In this document: positions 15,101 to 29,900 of the stretch, piece after piece
How the letters are laid out: every line of letters starts with the position of its first letter
How positions within the stretch are numbered: position 1 is the stretch's first letter
NCBI GenBank assembly: GCA_026874595.1
Contig: CM049322.1
Location: 24,277,400-24,341,399 of the forward strand
Source: Sipunculus nudus
Lineage: Eukaryota > Annelida > Sipuncula > Golfingiida > Sipunculidae
Length of the DNA: 64,000 nt
Reading direction: 5' to 3'
Notes under the pieces: model-generated
The model's database searches: none
Told to the model about the DNA's origin: nothing
The model's input: the letters and a program-made list of their open reading frames with translations, nothing else
Made by a program: the position numbers and the translations under genes

Positions 15101-18100
15101 GACCAGCCATGCCCCTCTGTTAAACGTCAGCCAGATGTTGACCACATACTTAATAAGACCAGCTAAGCCCCTCTGTTAAATGTCAGCCAGATGTTGACCA
15201 CATAAATAATACGACCAGCCATGCCCCTCTGTTAAATGTCAGCCAGATGTTGACCACAGGCCTAATATGACCGGCCATGCCCCTCTGTTAAATGTCAGCC
15301 AGATGTTGACCACATACTTAATAAGATCAGCTATGCCCCTCTGTTAAATGTCAGCCAGATGTTGACCACATACCTAATATGACCAGCCATGCCCCTCTGT
15401 TAAATGTCAGCCAGATGTTGACCACAGGCCTAATATGACCAGCCATGCCCCTCTGTTAAATGTCAGCCAGATGTTGACCACATACTTAATAAGACCAGCC
15501 ATGCCCCTCTGTTAAATGGCAGCCAGATGTTGACCACATACCTAATATGACCAGCCATGCACCTCTGTTAAATGCCATCCAAATGTTGACCACATACCTA
15601 ATATAACCAGCCATGCCCCTCTGTTAAATGCCAGCCAGATGTTGACCACATGCATAATATGACCAGCCATGCCCCTCTGTTAAATGTCAGCCAGTTGTTG
15701 ACCACATGCCTAATATGACCAGCCATGCCCCTCTGTTAAATGTCAGCCAGATGTTGACCATATGCCTAATATGACCAGCCATGCCCCTCTGTTAAATGTC
15801 AGCCAGATGTTGACCACATACCTAATATGACCAGCCATGCCCCTTTGTTAAATCTCAGCCAGATGTTGACCACATACCTAATATGACCAGCCATGCCCCT
15901 CTGTTAAATGTCAGCCAGATGTTGACCACATACCTAATATGACCAGCCATGCTCCTCTGTTAAATGTCAGCCAGATGTTGACCACATACCTAATATGACC
16001 AGCCATGCCCCTCTGTTAAATGTCAGCCAGATGTTGACCACATACCTAATATGACCAGCCATGCCCCTCTGTTAAATGTCAGCCAGATGTTGACCACAGG
16101 CCTAATATGACCAGCCATGCCCCTCTGTTAAATGACACCCAGATGTTGACCACATACCTAATAAGAACAGCTATGCCCCTCTGTTAAATGTCAGCCAGAT
16201 GTTGACCACATACCTAATATGACCAGCCATGCCCCTCTGTTAAATGTCAGCCAGGTGTTGAAAATTACCTAATATAACCAGCCATACCCCTCTGTTAAAT
16301 GCCAGCCAGATGTTGACCACAGGCCTAATATGACCAGCCATGCCCCTCTGTTAAATGTCAGCCAGATGTTGACCACATACTTAATAAGACCAGCCATGCC
16401 CCTCTGTTAAATGTCAGCCAGATGTTGACCACATACCTTAAATGATCAGCCATGCCCCTCTGTTAAATGTCAGCCAGATGTTGACCACATACTCAATAAG
16501 ACCAGCCATGCCCCTCTGTTAAATGTCAGCCAGATGTTGACCACATACTTAATATGACCAGCCATGCACCTCTGTTAAATGCCAGCCAAATGTTGACCAC
16601 ATACCTAATATAACCAGCCATGCCCCTCTGTTAAATGCCAGCCAGATGTTGACCACATGCATAATATGACCAGCCATGCCCCTCTGTTAAATGTCAGCCA
16701 GATGTTGACCACATGCCTAATATGACCAGCCATGCCCCTCTGTTAAATGTCAGCCAGATGTTGACCACATACCTAATATGACCAGCCATGCCCCTCTGTT
16801 AAATGTCAGCCAGATGTTGACCACATACCTAATATGACCAGCCATGCCCCCCTGTTAAATGTCAGCCAGATGTTGACCACATACTTAATATGACCAGCCA
16901 TGCCCCTCTGTTAAATGTCAGCCAGATGTTGACCACATACCTAATATGACCAGCCATGCCCCTCTGTTAAATGTCAGCCAGATGTTGACCACATACCTAA
17001 TATGACCAGCCATGCCCCTCTGTTAAATGTCAGCAAGATGTTGACCACATACCTAATATGACCAGCCATGCCCCTCTGTTAAATGTCAGCCAGATGTTGA
17101 CCATATGCCTAATATGACCAGCCATGCCCCTCTGTTAAATGTCAGCCAGATGTTGACCACATACCTAATATGACCAGCCATGCCCCTTTGTTAAATCTCA
17201 GCCAGATGTTGACCACATACCTAATATGACCAGCCATGCCCCTCTGTTAAATGTCAGCCAGATGTTGACCACATACCTAATATGACCATCCATGCTCCTC
17301 TGTTAAATGTCAGCCAGATGTTGACCACATACCTAATATGACCAGCCATGCCCCTCTGTTAAATGTCAGCCAGATGTTGACCACAGGCCTAATATGACCA
17401 GCCATGCCCCTCTGTTAAACTTCAGCCAGATGTTGACCACATACTTAATATGACCAGCCATGCCCCCCTGTTAAATGTCAGCCAGATGTTGACCACATAC
17501 TTAATATGACCAGCCATGCCCCTCTGTTAAATGTCAGCCAGATGTTGACCACATACCTAATATGACCAGCCATGCCCCTCTGTTAAATGTCAGCCAGATG
17601 TTGACCACATACCTAATATGACCAGCCATGCCCCTCTGTTAAATGTCAGCCAGGTGTTGAAAATTACCTAATATAACCAGCCATACCCCTCTGTTAAATG
17701 CCAGCCAGATGTTGACCACAGGCCTAATATGACCAGCCATGCCCCTCTGTTAAATGTCAGCCAGATGTTGACCACATACTTAATAAGACCAGCCATGCCC
17801 CTCTGTTAAATGCCAGTCAGATGTTGACCACAGGCCTAATATGACCAGCCATGCCCCTCTGTTAAATGCCAGCCAGATGTTGACCACTTACCTAATATGA
17901 CCAGCCATGCACCTCTGTTAAATGCCAACCGAATGTTGACCACGTACCTAATATGACCAGCCATTCCCCTCTATTAAATGCCATCCAGATGTTGACCAAA
18001 GGGCCTAATATGACCAGCCATGCCCCTCTGTTAAATGTCAGCCAGATATTGACCACATTCCTAATATGACCAGCCATGCCCCTCTGTTGAATGTCAGCCA

Positions 18101-18619
18101 GATGTTGACCACTTAAATATTATGACCAGCCATGCCACTCTGTAAAATGCCAGCCAGATGTTGACCACATGCCTAATATGACCAGCCATGCCCCTCTGTT
18201 AAACGTCAGCCAGATGTTGACCACTTACCTAACATGACCAGCCATGCCCCTCTGTTAAATGTCAGCCAGATGATGACCACAGGCCTAATATGACCAGCCA
18301 TGCCCCTCAGTTTAATGCCAGCCAGATGTTGACCACAGGCCTAATATTACCAGCCATGCCCCTCCGTTAAATGCCAGCCAAATGTTGACCACTTACCTAA
18401 TATGACCAGCCATGCCTCTCTGTTAAATGCCAGCCAGATGTTGACCAAATACCTAATATGACCAGCCATGCCCCTCTGTTAAATGTCAGCCAGATGTTGA
18501 CCACAGGCCTAATATGACCATCCATGCCCCTCTGTTAAATGTCAGCCAGATGTTGACCACTTACCTAATAGGACCAGCCATGCCCCTCTGTTAAATGTCA
18601 GCCAGATGTTGACCACATG
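5520..18619. repeat. 6550-bp tandem segmental duplication inside the array
   Basis: About 5520-12069 and 12070-18619 are nearly identical and adjacent, with similarity continuing to about 18720. Markers at exactly 6550 spacing are GCCTTGCCCC (5701, 12251), ATGGCAGCC (6111, 12661; 8966, 15516) and the frame at 11342 and 17892. Only a few single-base differences were noticed (for example near 7650/14201, 7770/14308 and 10486/17036), so the duplication looks recent. 6550 is 117 units minus 2 bases. Confidence 0.88.
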
Positions 18620-20970
18620 CATAATATGACCAGCCATGCCCCTCTGTTAAATGTCAGCCAGATGTTGACCACAGGCCTAATATGACCAGCCATGCCCCTC
18701 TGTTAAATGTCAGCCAGATGTTGACCACATACCTAATATGACAAGCCATGCCCCTCTGTTAAATGTCAACCAGATTTTGACCACAGGCCTAATATGACCA
18801 GCCATGCCCCTCTGTTAAATGTCTGCCAGATGTTGACCACAGGCCTAATATGACCAGCCATGCCCCTCTGTTAAACGTCAGCCAGATGTTGACCACATAC
18901 TTAATAAGACCAGCTAAGCCCCTCTGTTGAATGTCAGCCAGATGTTGACCATATAAATAATATGACCAGCCATGCCCCTCTGTTAAATGTCAGCCAGATG
19001 TTGACCACAGGCCTAATATGACCAGCCATGCCCCTCTGTTAAATGTCAGCCAGATGTTGACCACATACTTAATAAGAACAGCTATGCCCCTCTGTTAAAT
19101 GTCAGCCAGATGTTGACCACATAACTAATATGACCAGCCATGGCCCTCTGTTAAATGTCAGCCAGGTGTTGAAAATTACCTAATATAACCAGCCATACCC
19201 CTCTGTTAAATGCCAGCCAGATGTTGACCACAGGCCTAATATGACCAGCCATGCCCCTCTGTTAAATGTCAGCCAGATGTTGACCACATACTTAATAAGA
19301 CCAGCCATGCCCCTCTGTTAAATGTCAGCCAGATGTTGACCACATACCTTAAATGATCAGCCATGCCCCTCTGTTAAATGTCAGCCAGATGTTGACCACA
19401 TACTTAATAAGACCAGCCATGCCCCTCTGTTAAATGTCAGCCAGATGTTGACCACATACCTAATATGACCAGCCATGCACCTCTGTTAAATGCCAGCCAA
19501 ATGTTGACCACATACCTAATATAACCAGCCATGCCCCTCTGTTAAATGCCAGCCAAATGTTGACCACATGCATAATATGACCAGCCATGCCTCTCCGTTA
19601 AATGTCAGCCATTTATTGACCACATGCCTAATATGACCAGCCATGCCCCTCTGTTAAATGTCAGCCAGATGTTGACCATATGCCTAATATGACCAGCCAT
19701 GCCCCTCTGTTAAATGTCAGCCAGATGTTGACCACATACCTAATATGACCATCCATGCCCCTCTGTTAAATGTCAGCCAGATGTTGACCACTTACCTAAT
19801 AGGACCAGCCATGCCCCTCTGTTAAATGTCAGCCAGATGTTGACCACATGCATAATATGACCAGCCATGCCCCTCTGTTAAATGTCAGCCAGATGTTGAC
19901 CACAGGCCTAATATGACCAGCCATGCCCCTCTGTTAAATGTCAGCCAGATGTTGACCACATACCTAATATGACAAGCCATGCCCCTCTGTTAAATGTCAA
20001 CCAGATTTTGACCACAGGCCTAATATGACCAGCCATGCCCCTCTGTTAAATGTCTGCCAGATGTTGACCACAGGCCTAATATGACCAGCCATGCCCCTCT
20101 GTTAAACGTCAGCCAGATGTTGACCACATACTTAATAAGACCAGCTAAGCCCCTCTGTTGAATGTCAGCCAGATGTTGACCATATAAATAATATGACCAG
20201 CCATGCCCCTCTGTTAAATGTCAGCCAGATGTTGACCACAGGCCTAATATGACCAGCCATGCCCCTCTGTTAAATGTCAGCCAGATGTTGACCACATACT
20301 TAATAAGAACAGCTATGCCCCTCTGTTAAATGTCAGCCAGATGTTGACCACATAACTAATATGACCAGCCATGGCCCTCTGTTAAATGTCAGCCAGGTGT
20401 TGAAAATTACCTAATATAACCAGCCATACCCCTCTGTTAAATGCCAGCCAGATGTTGACCACAGGCCTAATATGACCAGCCATGCCCCTCTGTTAAATGT
20501 CAGCCAGATGTTGACCACATACTTAATAAGACCAGCCATGCCCCTCTGTTAAATGTCAGCCAGATGTTGACCACATACCTTAAATGATCAGCCATGCCCC
20601 TCTGTTAAATGTCAGCCAGATGTTGACCACATACTTAATAAGACCAGCCATGCCCCTCTGTTAAATGTCAGCCAGATGTTGACCACATACCTAATATGAC
20701 CAGCCATGCACCTCTGTTAAATGCCAGCCAAATGTTGACCACATACCTAATATAACCAGCCATGCCCCTCTGTTAAATGCCAGCCAAATGTTGACCACAT
20801 GCATAATATGACCAGCCATGCCTCTCCGTTAAATGTCAGCCATTTATTGACCACATGCCTAATATGACCAGCCATGCCCCTCTGTTAAATGTCAGCCAGA
20901 TGTTGACCATATGCCTAATATGACCAGCCATGCCCCTCTGTTAAATGTCAGCCAGATGTTGACCACATAC
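18508..20970. repeat. 1231-bp tandem duplication inside the array
   Basis: About 18508-19738 and 19739-20970 match unit by unit. Diagnostic variants are GACAAGCC (18740, 19971), AGGACCAG (18570, 19801) and CATTTATTG (19610, 20841), all 1231 apart. 1231 is 22 units minus 1 base. Confidence 0.85.
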
Positions 20971-23900
20971 CTAATATGACCAGCCATGCCCCTCTGTTAA
21001 ATGTCAGCCAGATGTTGACCACATACCTAATATGACCAGCCATGCCCCCTGTTAAATGTCAGCCAGATGTTGACCACATACCTAATATGACCAGCCATGC
21101 ACCTCTGTTAAACGCCAGCCAAATGTTGACCACATACCTAATATAACCAGCCATGCCCCTCTGTTATATGCCAGCCAGATGTTGACCACATGCATAATAT
21201 GACCAGCCATGCCCCTCTGTTAAATGTCAGCCAGATGTTGACCACATACCTAATATGACCAGCCATGCCCCTATGTTAAATGTCAGCCAGATGTTGACCA
21301 CATACCTAATATGACCAGCCATGCTCCTCTGTTAAATGTCAGCCAGATGTTGACCACATACCTAATATGACCAGCCATGCCCCTCTGTTAAATGTCAGCC
21401 AGATGTTGACCACAGGCCTAATATGACCAGCCATGCCCCTCTGTTAAACGTCAGCCAGATGTTGACCACATACTTAATAAGACCAGCTAAGCCCCTCTGT
21501 TAAATGTCAGCCAGATGTTGACCACATAAATAATATGACCAGCCATGCCCCTCTGTTAAATGTCAGCCAGATGTTGACCACATAAATAATATGACCAGCC
21601 ATGCCCCTCTGTTAAATGTCAGCCAGATGTTGACCACATACCTAATAAGAACAGCTATGCCCCTCTGTTAAATGTCAGCCAGATGTTGACCACATACCTA
21701 ATATGACCAGCCATGCCCCTCTGTTAAATGTCAGCCAGGTGTTGAAAATTACCTAATATAACCAGACATACCCCTCTGTTAAATGCCAGCCAGATGTTGA
21801 CCACAGGCCTAATATGACCAGCCATGCCCCTCTGTTAAATGTCAGCCAGATATTGACCACATACTTAATAAGACCAGCCATGCCCCTCTGTTAAATGTCA
21901 GCCAGATGTTGACCACATACCTTAAATGATCAGCCATGCCCCACTGTTAAATGTCAGCCAGATGTTGACCACATACTTAATAAGACCAGCCATGCCCCTC
22001 TGTTAAATGTCAGCCAGATGTTGACCACATACCTAATATGACCAGCCATGCACCTCTGTTAAATGCCGGCCAAATGTTGACCACATACCTAATATAACCA
22101 GCCATGCCCCTCTGTTAAATGCCAGCCAGATGTTGACCACAGGCCTAATATGACCAGCCATGCCCCTCTGTTAAATGCCAGCCAGATGTTGACCACTTAC
22201 CTAATATGACCAGCCATGCACCTCTGTTAAATGCCAACCGAATGTTGACCACGTACCTAATATGACCAGCCATGCCCCTCTATTAAATGCCATCCAGATG
22301 TTGACCAAAGGGCCTAATATGACCAGCCATGCCCCTCTGTTAAATGTCAGTCAGATATTGATCACATACCTAATATGACCAGCCATGCCCCTCTGTTGAA
22401 TGTCAGCCAGATGTTGACCACTTAAATATTATAACCAGCCATGCCACTCTGTAAAATGCCAGCCAGATGTTGACCACATGCCTAATATGACCAGCCATGC
22501 CCCTCTGTTAAATGTCAGCCAGATGTTGACCACTTACCTAACATGACCAGCCATGCCCCTCTGTTAAATGTCAGCCAGATGTTGACCACAGGCCTAATAT
22601 GACCAGCCATACCCCTCTGTTTAATGCCAGCCAGATGTTGACCACAGGCCTAATATTACCAGTCATGCCCCTCCGTTAAATGCCAGCCAAATGATGACCA
22701 CTTACTTAATATGACCAGCCATACCTCTCTGTTAAATGCCAGCCAGATGTTGACCACATACCTAATATGACCAGCCATGCCCCTCTGTTAAATGTCAGCC
22801 AGATGTTGACCACAGGCCTAATATGACCATCCATGCCCCTCTGTTAAATGTCAGCCAGATGTTGCCCACTTACCTAATAGGACCAGCCATGCCCCTCTGT
22901 TGAATGCCAGCCAGATGTTGAAAATTACCTAATATGACCAGCCATGCCCCTCTGTTAAATGTCAGACAGATGTTGACCACATACCTAATATGACCAGCCA
23001 TGCCCCTCTGTTAAATGTCAGCCAGATGTTGACCACAGGCCTAATATGACCAGCCATGCCCCTCTGTTAAATGTCAGCCAGATGTTGACCACAGGCCTAA
23101 TATGACCAGCCATGCCCCTCTGTTAAATGTCAGCCAGATGTTGACCACAGGCCTAATATGACCAGCCATGCCCCTCTGTTAAATGTCAGCCAGATGTTGA
23201 CCACAGGCCTAATATGACCAGCCATGCCCCTCTGTTAAACGTCAGCCAGATGTTGACCACATACTTAATAAGACCAGCTAAGCCCCTCTGTTAAATGTCA
23301 GCCAGATGTTGACCACATAAATAATACGACCAGCCATGCCCCTCTGTTAAATGTCAGCCAGATGTTGACCACAGGCCTAATATGACCGGCTATGCCCCTC
23401 TGTTAAATGTCAGCCAGATGTTGACCACATACTTAATAAGATCAGCTATGCCCCTCTGTTAAATGTCAGCCAGATGTTGACCACATACCTAATATGACCA
23501 GCCATGCCCCTCTGTTAAATGTCAGCCAGATGTTGACCACAGGCCTAATATGACCAGCCATGCCCCTCTGTTAAATGTCAGCCAGATGTTGACCACATAC
23601 TTAATAAGACCAGCCATGCCCCTCTGTTAAATGGCAGCCAGATGTTGACCACATACCTAATATGACCAGCCATGCACCTCTGTTAAATGCCATCCAAATG
23701 TTGACCACATACCTAATATAACCAGCCATGCCCCTCTGTTAAATGCCAGCCAGATGTTGACCACATGCATAATATGACCAGCCATGCCCCTCTGTTAAAT
23801 GTCAGCCAGTTGTTGACCACATGCCTAATATGACCAGCCATGCCCCTCTGTTAAATGTCAGCCAGATGTTGACCATATGCCTAATATGACCAGCCATGCC

Positions 23901-26900
23901 CCTCTGTTAAATGTCAGCCAGATGTTGACCACATACCTAATATGACCAGCCATGCCCCTTTGTTAAATCTCAGCCAGATGTTGACCACATACCTAATATG
24001 ACCAGCCATGCCCCTCTGTTAAATGTCAGCCAGATGTTGACCACATACCTAATATGACCAGCCATGCTCCTCTGTTAAATGTCAGCCAGATGTTGACCAC
24101 ATACCTAATATGACCAGCCATGCCCCTCTGTTAAATGTCAGCCAGATGTTGACCACATACCTAATATGACCAGCCATGCCCCTCTGTTAAATGTCAGCCA
24201 GATGTTGACCACAGGCCTAATATGACCAGCCATGCCCCTCTGTTAAATGACACCCAGATGTTGACCACATACCTAATAAGAACAGCTATGCCCCTCTGTT
24301 AAATGTCAGCCAGATGTTGACCACATACCTAATATGACCAGCCATGCCCCTCTGTTAAATGTCAGCCAGGTGTTGAAAATTACCTAATATAACCAGCCAT
24401 ACCCCTCTGTTAAATGCCAGCCAGATGTTGACCACAGGCCTAATATGACCAGCCATGCCCCTCTGTTAAATGTCAGCCAGATGTTGACCACATACTTAAT
24501 AAGACCAGCCATGCCACTCTGTTAAATGTCAGCCAGATGTTGACCACATACCTTAAATGATCAGCCATGCCCCTCTGTTAAATGTCAGCCAGATGTTGAC
24601 CACATACTCAATAAGACCAGCCATGCCCCTCTGTTAAATGTCAGCCAGATGTTGACCACATACTTAATATGACCAGCCATGCACCTCTGTTAAATGCCAG
24701 CCAAATGTTGACCACATACCTAATATAACCAGCCATGCCCCTCTGTTAAATGCCAGCCAGATGTTGACCACATGCATAATATGACCAGCCATGCCCCTCT
24801 GTTAAATGTCAGCCAGATGTTGACCACATGCCTAATATGACCAGCCATGCCCCTCTGTTAAATGTCAGCCAGATGTTGACCACATACCTAATATGACCAG
24901 CCATGCCCCTCTGTTAAATGTCAGCCAGATGTTGACCACATACCTAATATGACCAGCCATGCCCCCCTGTTAAATGTCAGCCAGATGTTGACCACATACT
25001 TAATATGACCAGCCATGCCCCTCTGTTAAATGTCAGCCAGATGTTGACCACATACCTAATATGACCAGCCATGCCCCTCTGTTAAATGTCAGCCAGATGT
25101 TGACCACATACCTAATATGACCAGCCATGCCCCTCTGTTAAATGTCAGCAAGATGTTGACCACATACCTAATATGACCAGCCATGCCCCTCTGTTAAATG
25201 TCAGCCAGATGTTGACCATATGCCTAATATGACCAGCCATGCCCCTCTGTTAAATGTCAGCCAGATGTTGACCACATACCTAATATGACCAGCCATGCCC
25301 CTTTGTTAAATCTCAGCCAGATGTTGACCACATACCTAATATGACCAGCCATGCCCCTCTGTTAAATGTCAGCCAGATGTTGACCACATACCTAATATGA
25401 CCATCCATGCTCCTCTGTTAAATGTCAGCCAGATGTTGACCACATACCTAATATGACCAGCCATGCCCCTCTGTTAAATGTCAGCCAGATGTTGACCACA
25501 GGCCTAATATGACCAGCCATGCCCCTCTGTTAAACTTCAGCCAGATGTTGACCACATACTTAATATGACCAGCCATGCCCCCCTGTTAAATGTCAGCCAG
25601 ATGTTGACCACATACTTAATATGACCAGCCATGCCCCTCTGTTAAATGTCAGCCAGATGTTGACCACATACCTAATATGACCAGCCATGCCCCTCTGTTA
25701 AATGTCAGCCAGATGTTGACCACATACCTAATATGACCAGCCATGCCCCTCTGTTAAATGTCAGCCAGGTGTTGAAAATTACCTAATATAACCAGCCATA
25801 CCCCTCTGTTAAATGCCAGCCAGATGTTGACCACAGGCCTAATATGACCAGCCATGCCCCTCTGTTAAATGTCAGCCAGATGTTGACCACATACTTAATA
25901 AGACCAGCCATGCCCCTCTGTTAAATGCCAGTCAGATGTTGACCACAGGCCTAATATGACCAGCCATGCCCCTCTGTTAAATGCCAGCCAGATGTTGACC
26001 ACTTACCTAATATGACCAGCCATGCACCTCTGTTAAATGCCAACCGAATGTTGACCACGTACCTAATATGACCAGCCATTCCCCTCTATTAAATGCCATC
26101 CAGATGTTGACCAAAGGGCCTAATATGACCAGCCATGCCCCTCTGTTAAATGTCAGCCAGATATTGACCACATTCCTAATATGACCAGCCATGCCCCTCT
26201 GTTGAATGTCAGCCAGATGTTGACCACTTAAATATTATGACCAGCCATGCCACTCTGTAAAATGCCAGCCAGATGTTGACCACATGCCTAATATGACCAG
26301 CCATGCCCCTCTGTTAAACGTCAGCCAGATGTTGACCACTTACCTAACATGACCAGCCATGCCCCTCTGTTAAATGTCAGCCAGATGATGACCACAGGCC
26401 TAATATGACCAGCCATGCCCCTCAGTTTAATGCCAGCCAGATGTTGACCACAGGCCTAATATTACCAGCCATGCCCCTCCGTTAAATGCCAGCCAAATGT
26501 TGACCACTTACCTAATATGACCAGCCATGCCTCTCTGTTAAATGCCAGCCAGATGTTGACCAAATACCTAATATGACCAGCCATGCCCCTCTGTTAAATG
26601 TCAGCCAGATGTTGACCACAGGCCTAATATGACCATCCATGCCCCTCTGTTAAATGTCAGCCAGATGTTGACCACTTACCTAATAGGACCAGCCATGCCC
26701 CTCTGTTAAATGTCAGCCAGATGTTGACCACATGCATAATATGACCAGCCATGCCCCTCTGTTAAATGTCAGCCAGATGTTGACCACAGGCCTAATATGA
26801 CCAGCCATGCCCCTCTGTTAAATGTCAGCCAGATGTTGACCACATACCTAATATGACAAGCCATGCCCCTCTGTTAAATGTCAACCAGATTTTGACCACA

Positions 26901-29900
26901 GGCCTAATATGACCAGCCATGCCCCTCTGTTAAATGTCTGCCAGATGTTGACCACAGGCCTAATATGACCAGCCATGCCCCTCTGTTAAACGTCAGCCAG
27001 ATGTTGACCACATACTTAATAAGACCAGCTAAGCCCCTCTGTTGAATGTCAGCCAGATGTTGACCATATAAATAATATGACCAGCCATGCCCCTCTGTTA
27101 AATGTCAGCCAGATGTTGACCACAGGCCTAATATGACCAGCCATGCCCCTCTGTTAAATGTCAGCCAGATGTTGACCACATACTTAATAAGAACAGCTAT
27201 GCCCCTCTGTTAAATGTCAGCCAGATGTTGACCACATAACTAATATGACCAGCCATGGCCCTCTGTTAAATGTCAGCCAGGTGTTGAAAATTACCTAATA
27301 TAACCAGCCATACCCCTCTGTTAAATGCCAGCCAGATGTTGACCACAGGCCTAATATGACCAGCCATGCCCCTCTGTTAAATGTCAGCCAGATGTTGACC
27401 AAATACTTAATAAGACCAGCCATGCCCCTCTGTTAAATGTCAGCCAGATGTTGACCACATACCTTAAATGATCAGCCATGCCCCTCTGTTAAATGTCAGC
27501 CAGATGTTGACCACATACTTAATAAGACCAGCCATGGCCCTCTGTTAAATGTCAGCCAGATGTTGACCACATACCTAATATGACCAGCCATGCCCCTCTG
27601 TTAAATGTCAGCCAGATGTTGACCACATACTTAATAAGACCAGCCATGCCCCTCTGTTAAATGGCAGCCAGATGTTGACCACATACCTAATATGACCAGC
27701 CATGCACCTCTGTTAAATGCCATCCAAATGTTGACCACATACCTAATATAACCAGCCATGCCCCTCTGTTAAATGCCAGCCAGATGTTGACCACATGCAT
27801 AATATGACCAGCCATGCCCCTCTGTTAAATGTCAGCCAGTTGTTGACCACATGCCTAATATGACCAGCCATGCCCCTCTGTTAAATGTCAGCCAGATGTT
27901 GACCATATGCCTAATATGACCAGCCATGCCCCTCTGTTAAATGTCAGCCAGATGTTGACCACATACCTAATATGACCAGCCATGCCCCTTTGTTAAATCT
28001 CAGCCAGATGTTGACCACATACCTAATATGACCAGCCATGCCCCTCTGTTAAATGTCAGCCAGATGTTGACCACATACCTAATATGACCAGCCATGCTCC
28101 TCTGTTAAATGTCAGCCAGATGTTGACCACATACCTAATATGACCAGCCATGCCCCTCTGTTAAATGTCAGCCAGATGTTGACCACATACCTAATATGAC
28201 CAGCCATGCCCCTCTGTTAAATGTCAGCCAGATGTTGACCACAGGCCTAATATGACCAGCCATGCCCCTCTGTTAAATGACACCCAGATGTTGACCACAT
28301 ACCTAATAAGAACAGCTATGCCCCTCTGTTAAATGTCAGCCAGATGTTGACCACATACCTAATATGACCAGCCATGCCCCTCTGTTAAATGTCAGCCAGG
28401 TGTTGAAAATTACCTAATATAACCAGCCATACCCCTCTGTTAAATGCCAGCCAGATGTTGACCACAGGCCTAATATGACCAGCCATGCCCCTCTGTTAAA
28501 TGTCAGCCAGATGTTGACCACATACTTAATAAGACCAGCCATGCCACTCTGTTAAATGTCAGCCAGATGTTGACCACATACCTTAAATGATCAGCCATGC
28601 CCCTCTGTTAAATGTCAGCCAGATGTTGACCACATACTCAATAAGACCAGCCATGCCCCTCTGTTAAATGTCAGCCAGATGTTGACCACATACTTAATAT
28701 GACCAGCCATGCACCTCTGTTAAATGCCAGCCAAATGTTGACCACATACCTAATATAACCAGCCATGCCCCTCTGTTAAATGCCAGCCAGATGTTGACCA
28801 CATGCATAATATGACCAGCCATGCCCCTCTGTTAAATGTCAGCCAGATGTTGACCACATGCCTAATATGACCAGCCATGCCCCTCTGTTAAATGTCAGCC
28901 AGATGTTGACCACATACCTAATATGACCAGCCATGCCCCTCTGTTAAATGTCAGCCAGATGTTGACCACATACCTAATATGACCAGCCATGCCCCCCTGT
29001 TAAATGTCAGCCAGATGTTGACCACATACTTAATATGACCAGCCATGCCCCTCTGTTAAATGTCAGCCAGATGTTGACCACATACCTAATATGACCAGCC
29101 ATGCCCCTCTGTTAAATGTCAGCCAGATGTTGACCACATACCTAATATGACCAGCCATGCCCCTCTGTTAAATGTCAGCAAGATGTTGACCACATACCTA
29201 ATATGACCAGCCATGCCCCTCTGTTAAATGTCAGCCAGATGTTGACCATATGCCTAATATGACCAGCCATGCCCCTCTGTTAAATGTCAGCCAGATGTTG
29301 ACCACATACCTAATATGACCAGCCATGCCCCTTTGTTAAATCTCAGCCAGATGTTGACCACATACCTAATATGACCAGCCATGCCCCTCTGTTAAATGTC
29401 AGCCAGATGTTGACCACATACCTAATATGACCATCCATGCTCCTCTGTTAAATGTCAGCCAGATGTTGACCACATACCTAATATGACCAGCCATGCCCCT
29501 CTGTTAAATGTCAGCCAGATGTTGACCACAGGCCTAATATGACCAGCCATGCCCCTCTGTTAAACTTCAGCCAGATGTTGACCACATACTTAATATGACC
29601 AGCCATGCCCCCCTGTTAAATGTCAGCCAGATGTTGACCACATACTTAATATGACCAGCCATGCCCCTCTGTTAAATGTCAGCCAGATGTTGACCACATA
29701 CCTAATATGACCAGCCATGCCCCTCTGTTAAATGTCAGCCAGATGTTGACCACATACCTAATATGACCAGCCATGCCCCTCTGTTAAATGTCAGCCAGGT
29801 GTTGAAAATTACCTAATATAACCAGCCATACCCCTCTGTTAAATGCCAGCCAGATGTTGACCACAGGCCTAATATGACCAGCCATGCCCCTCTGTTAAAT

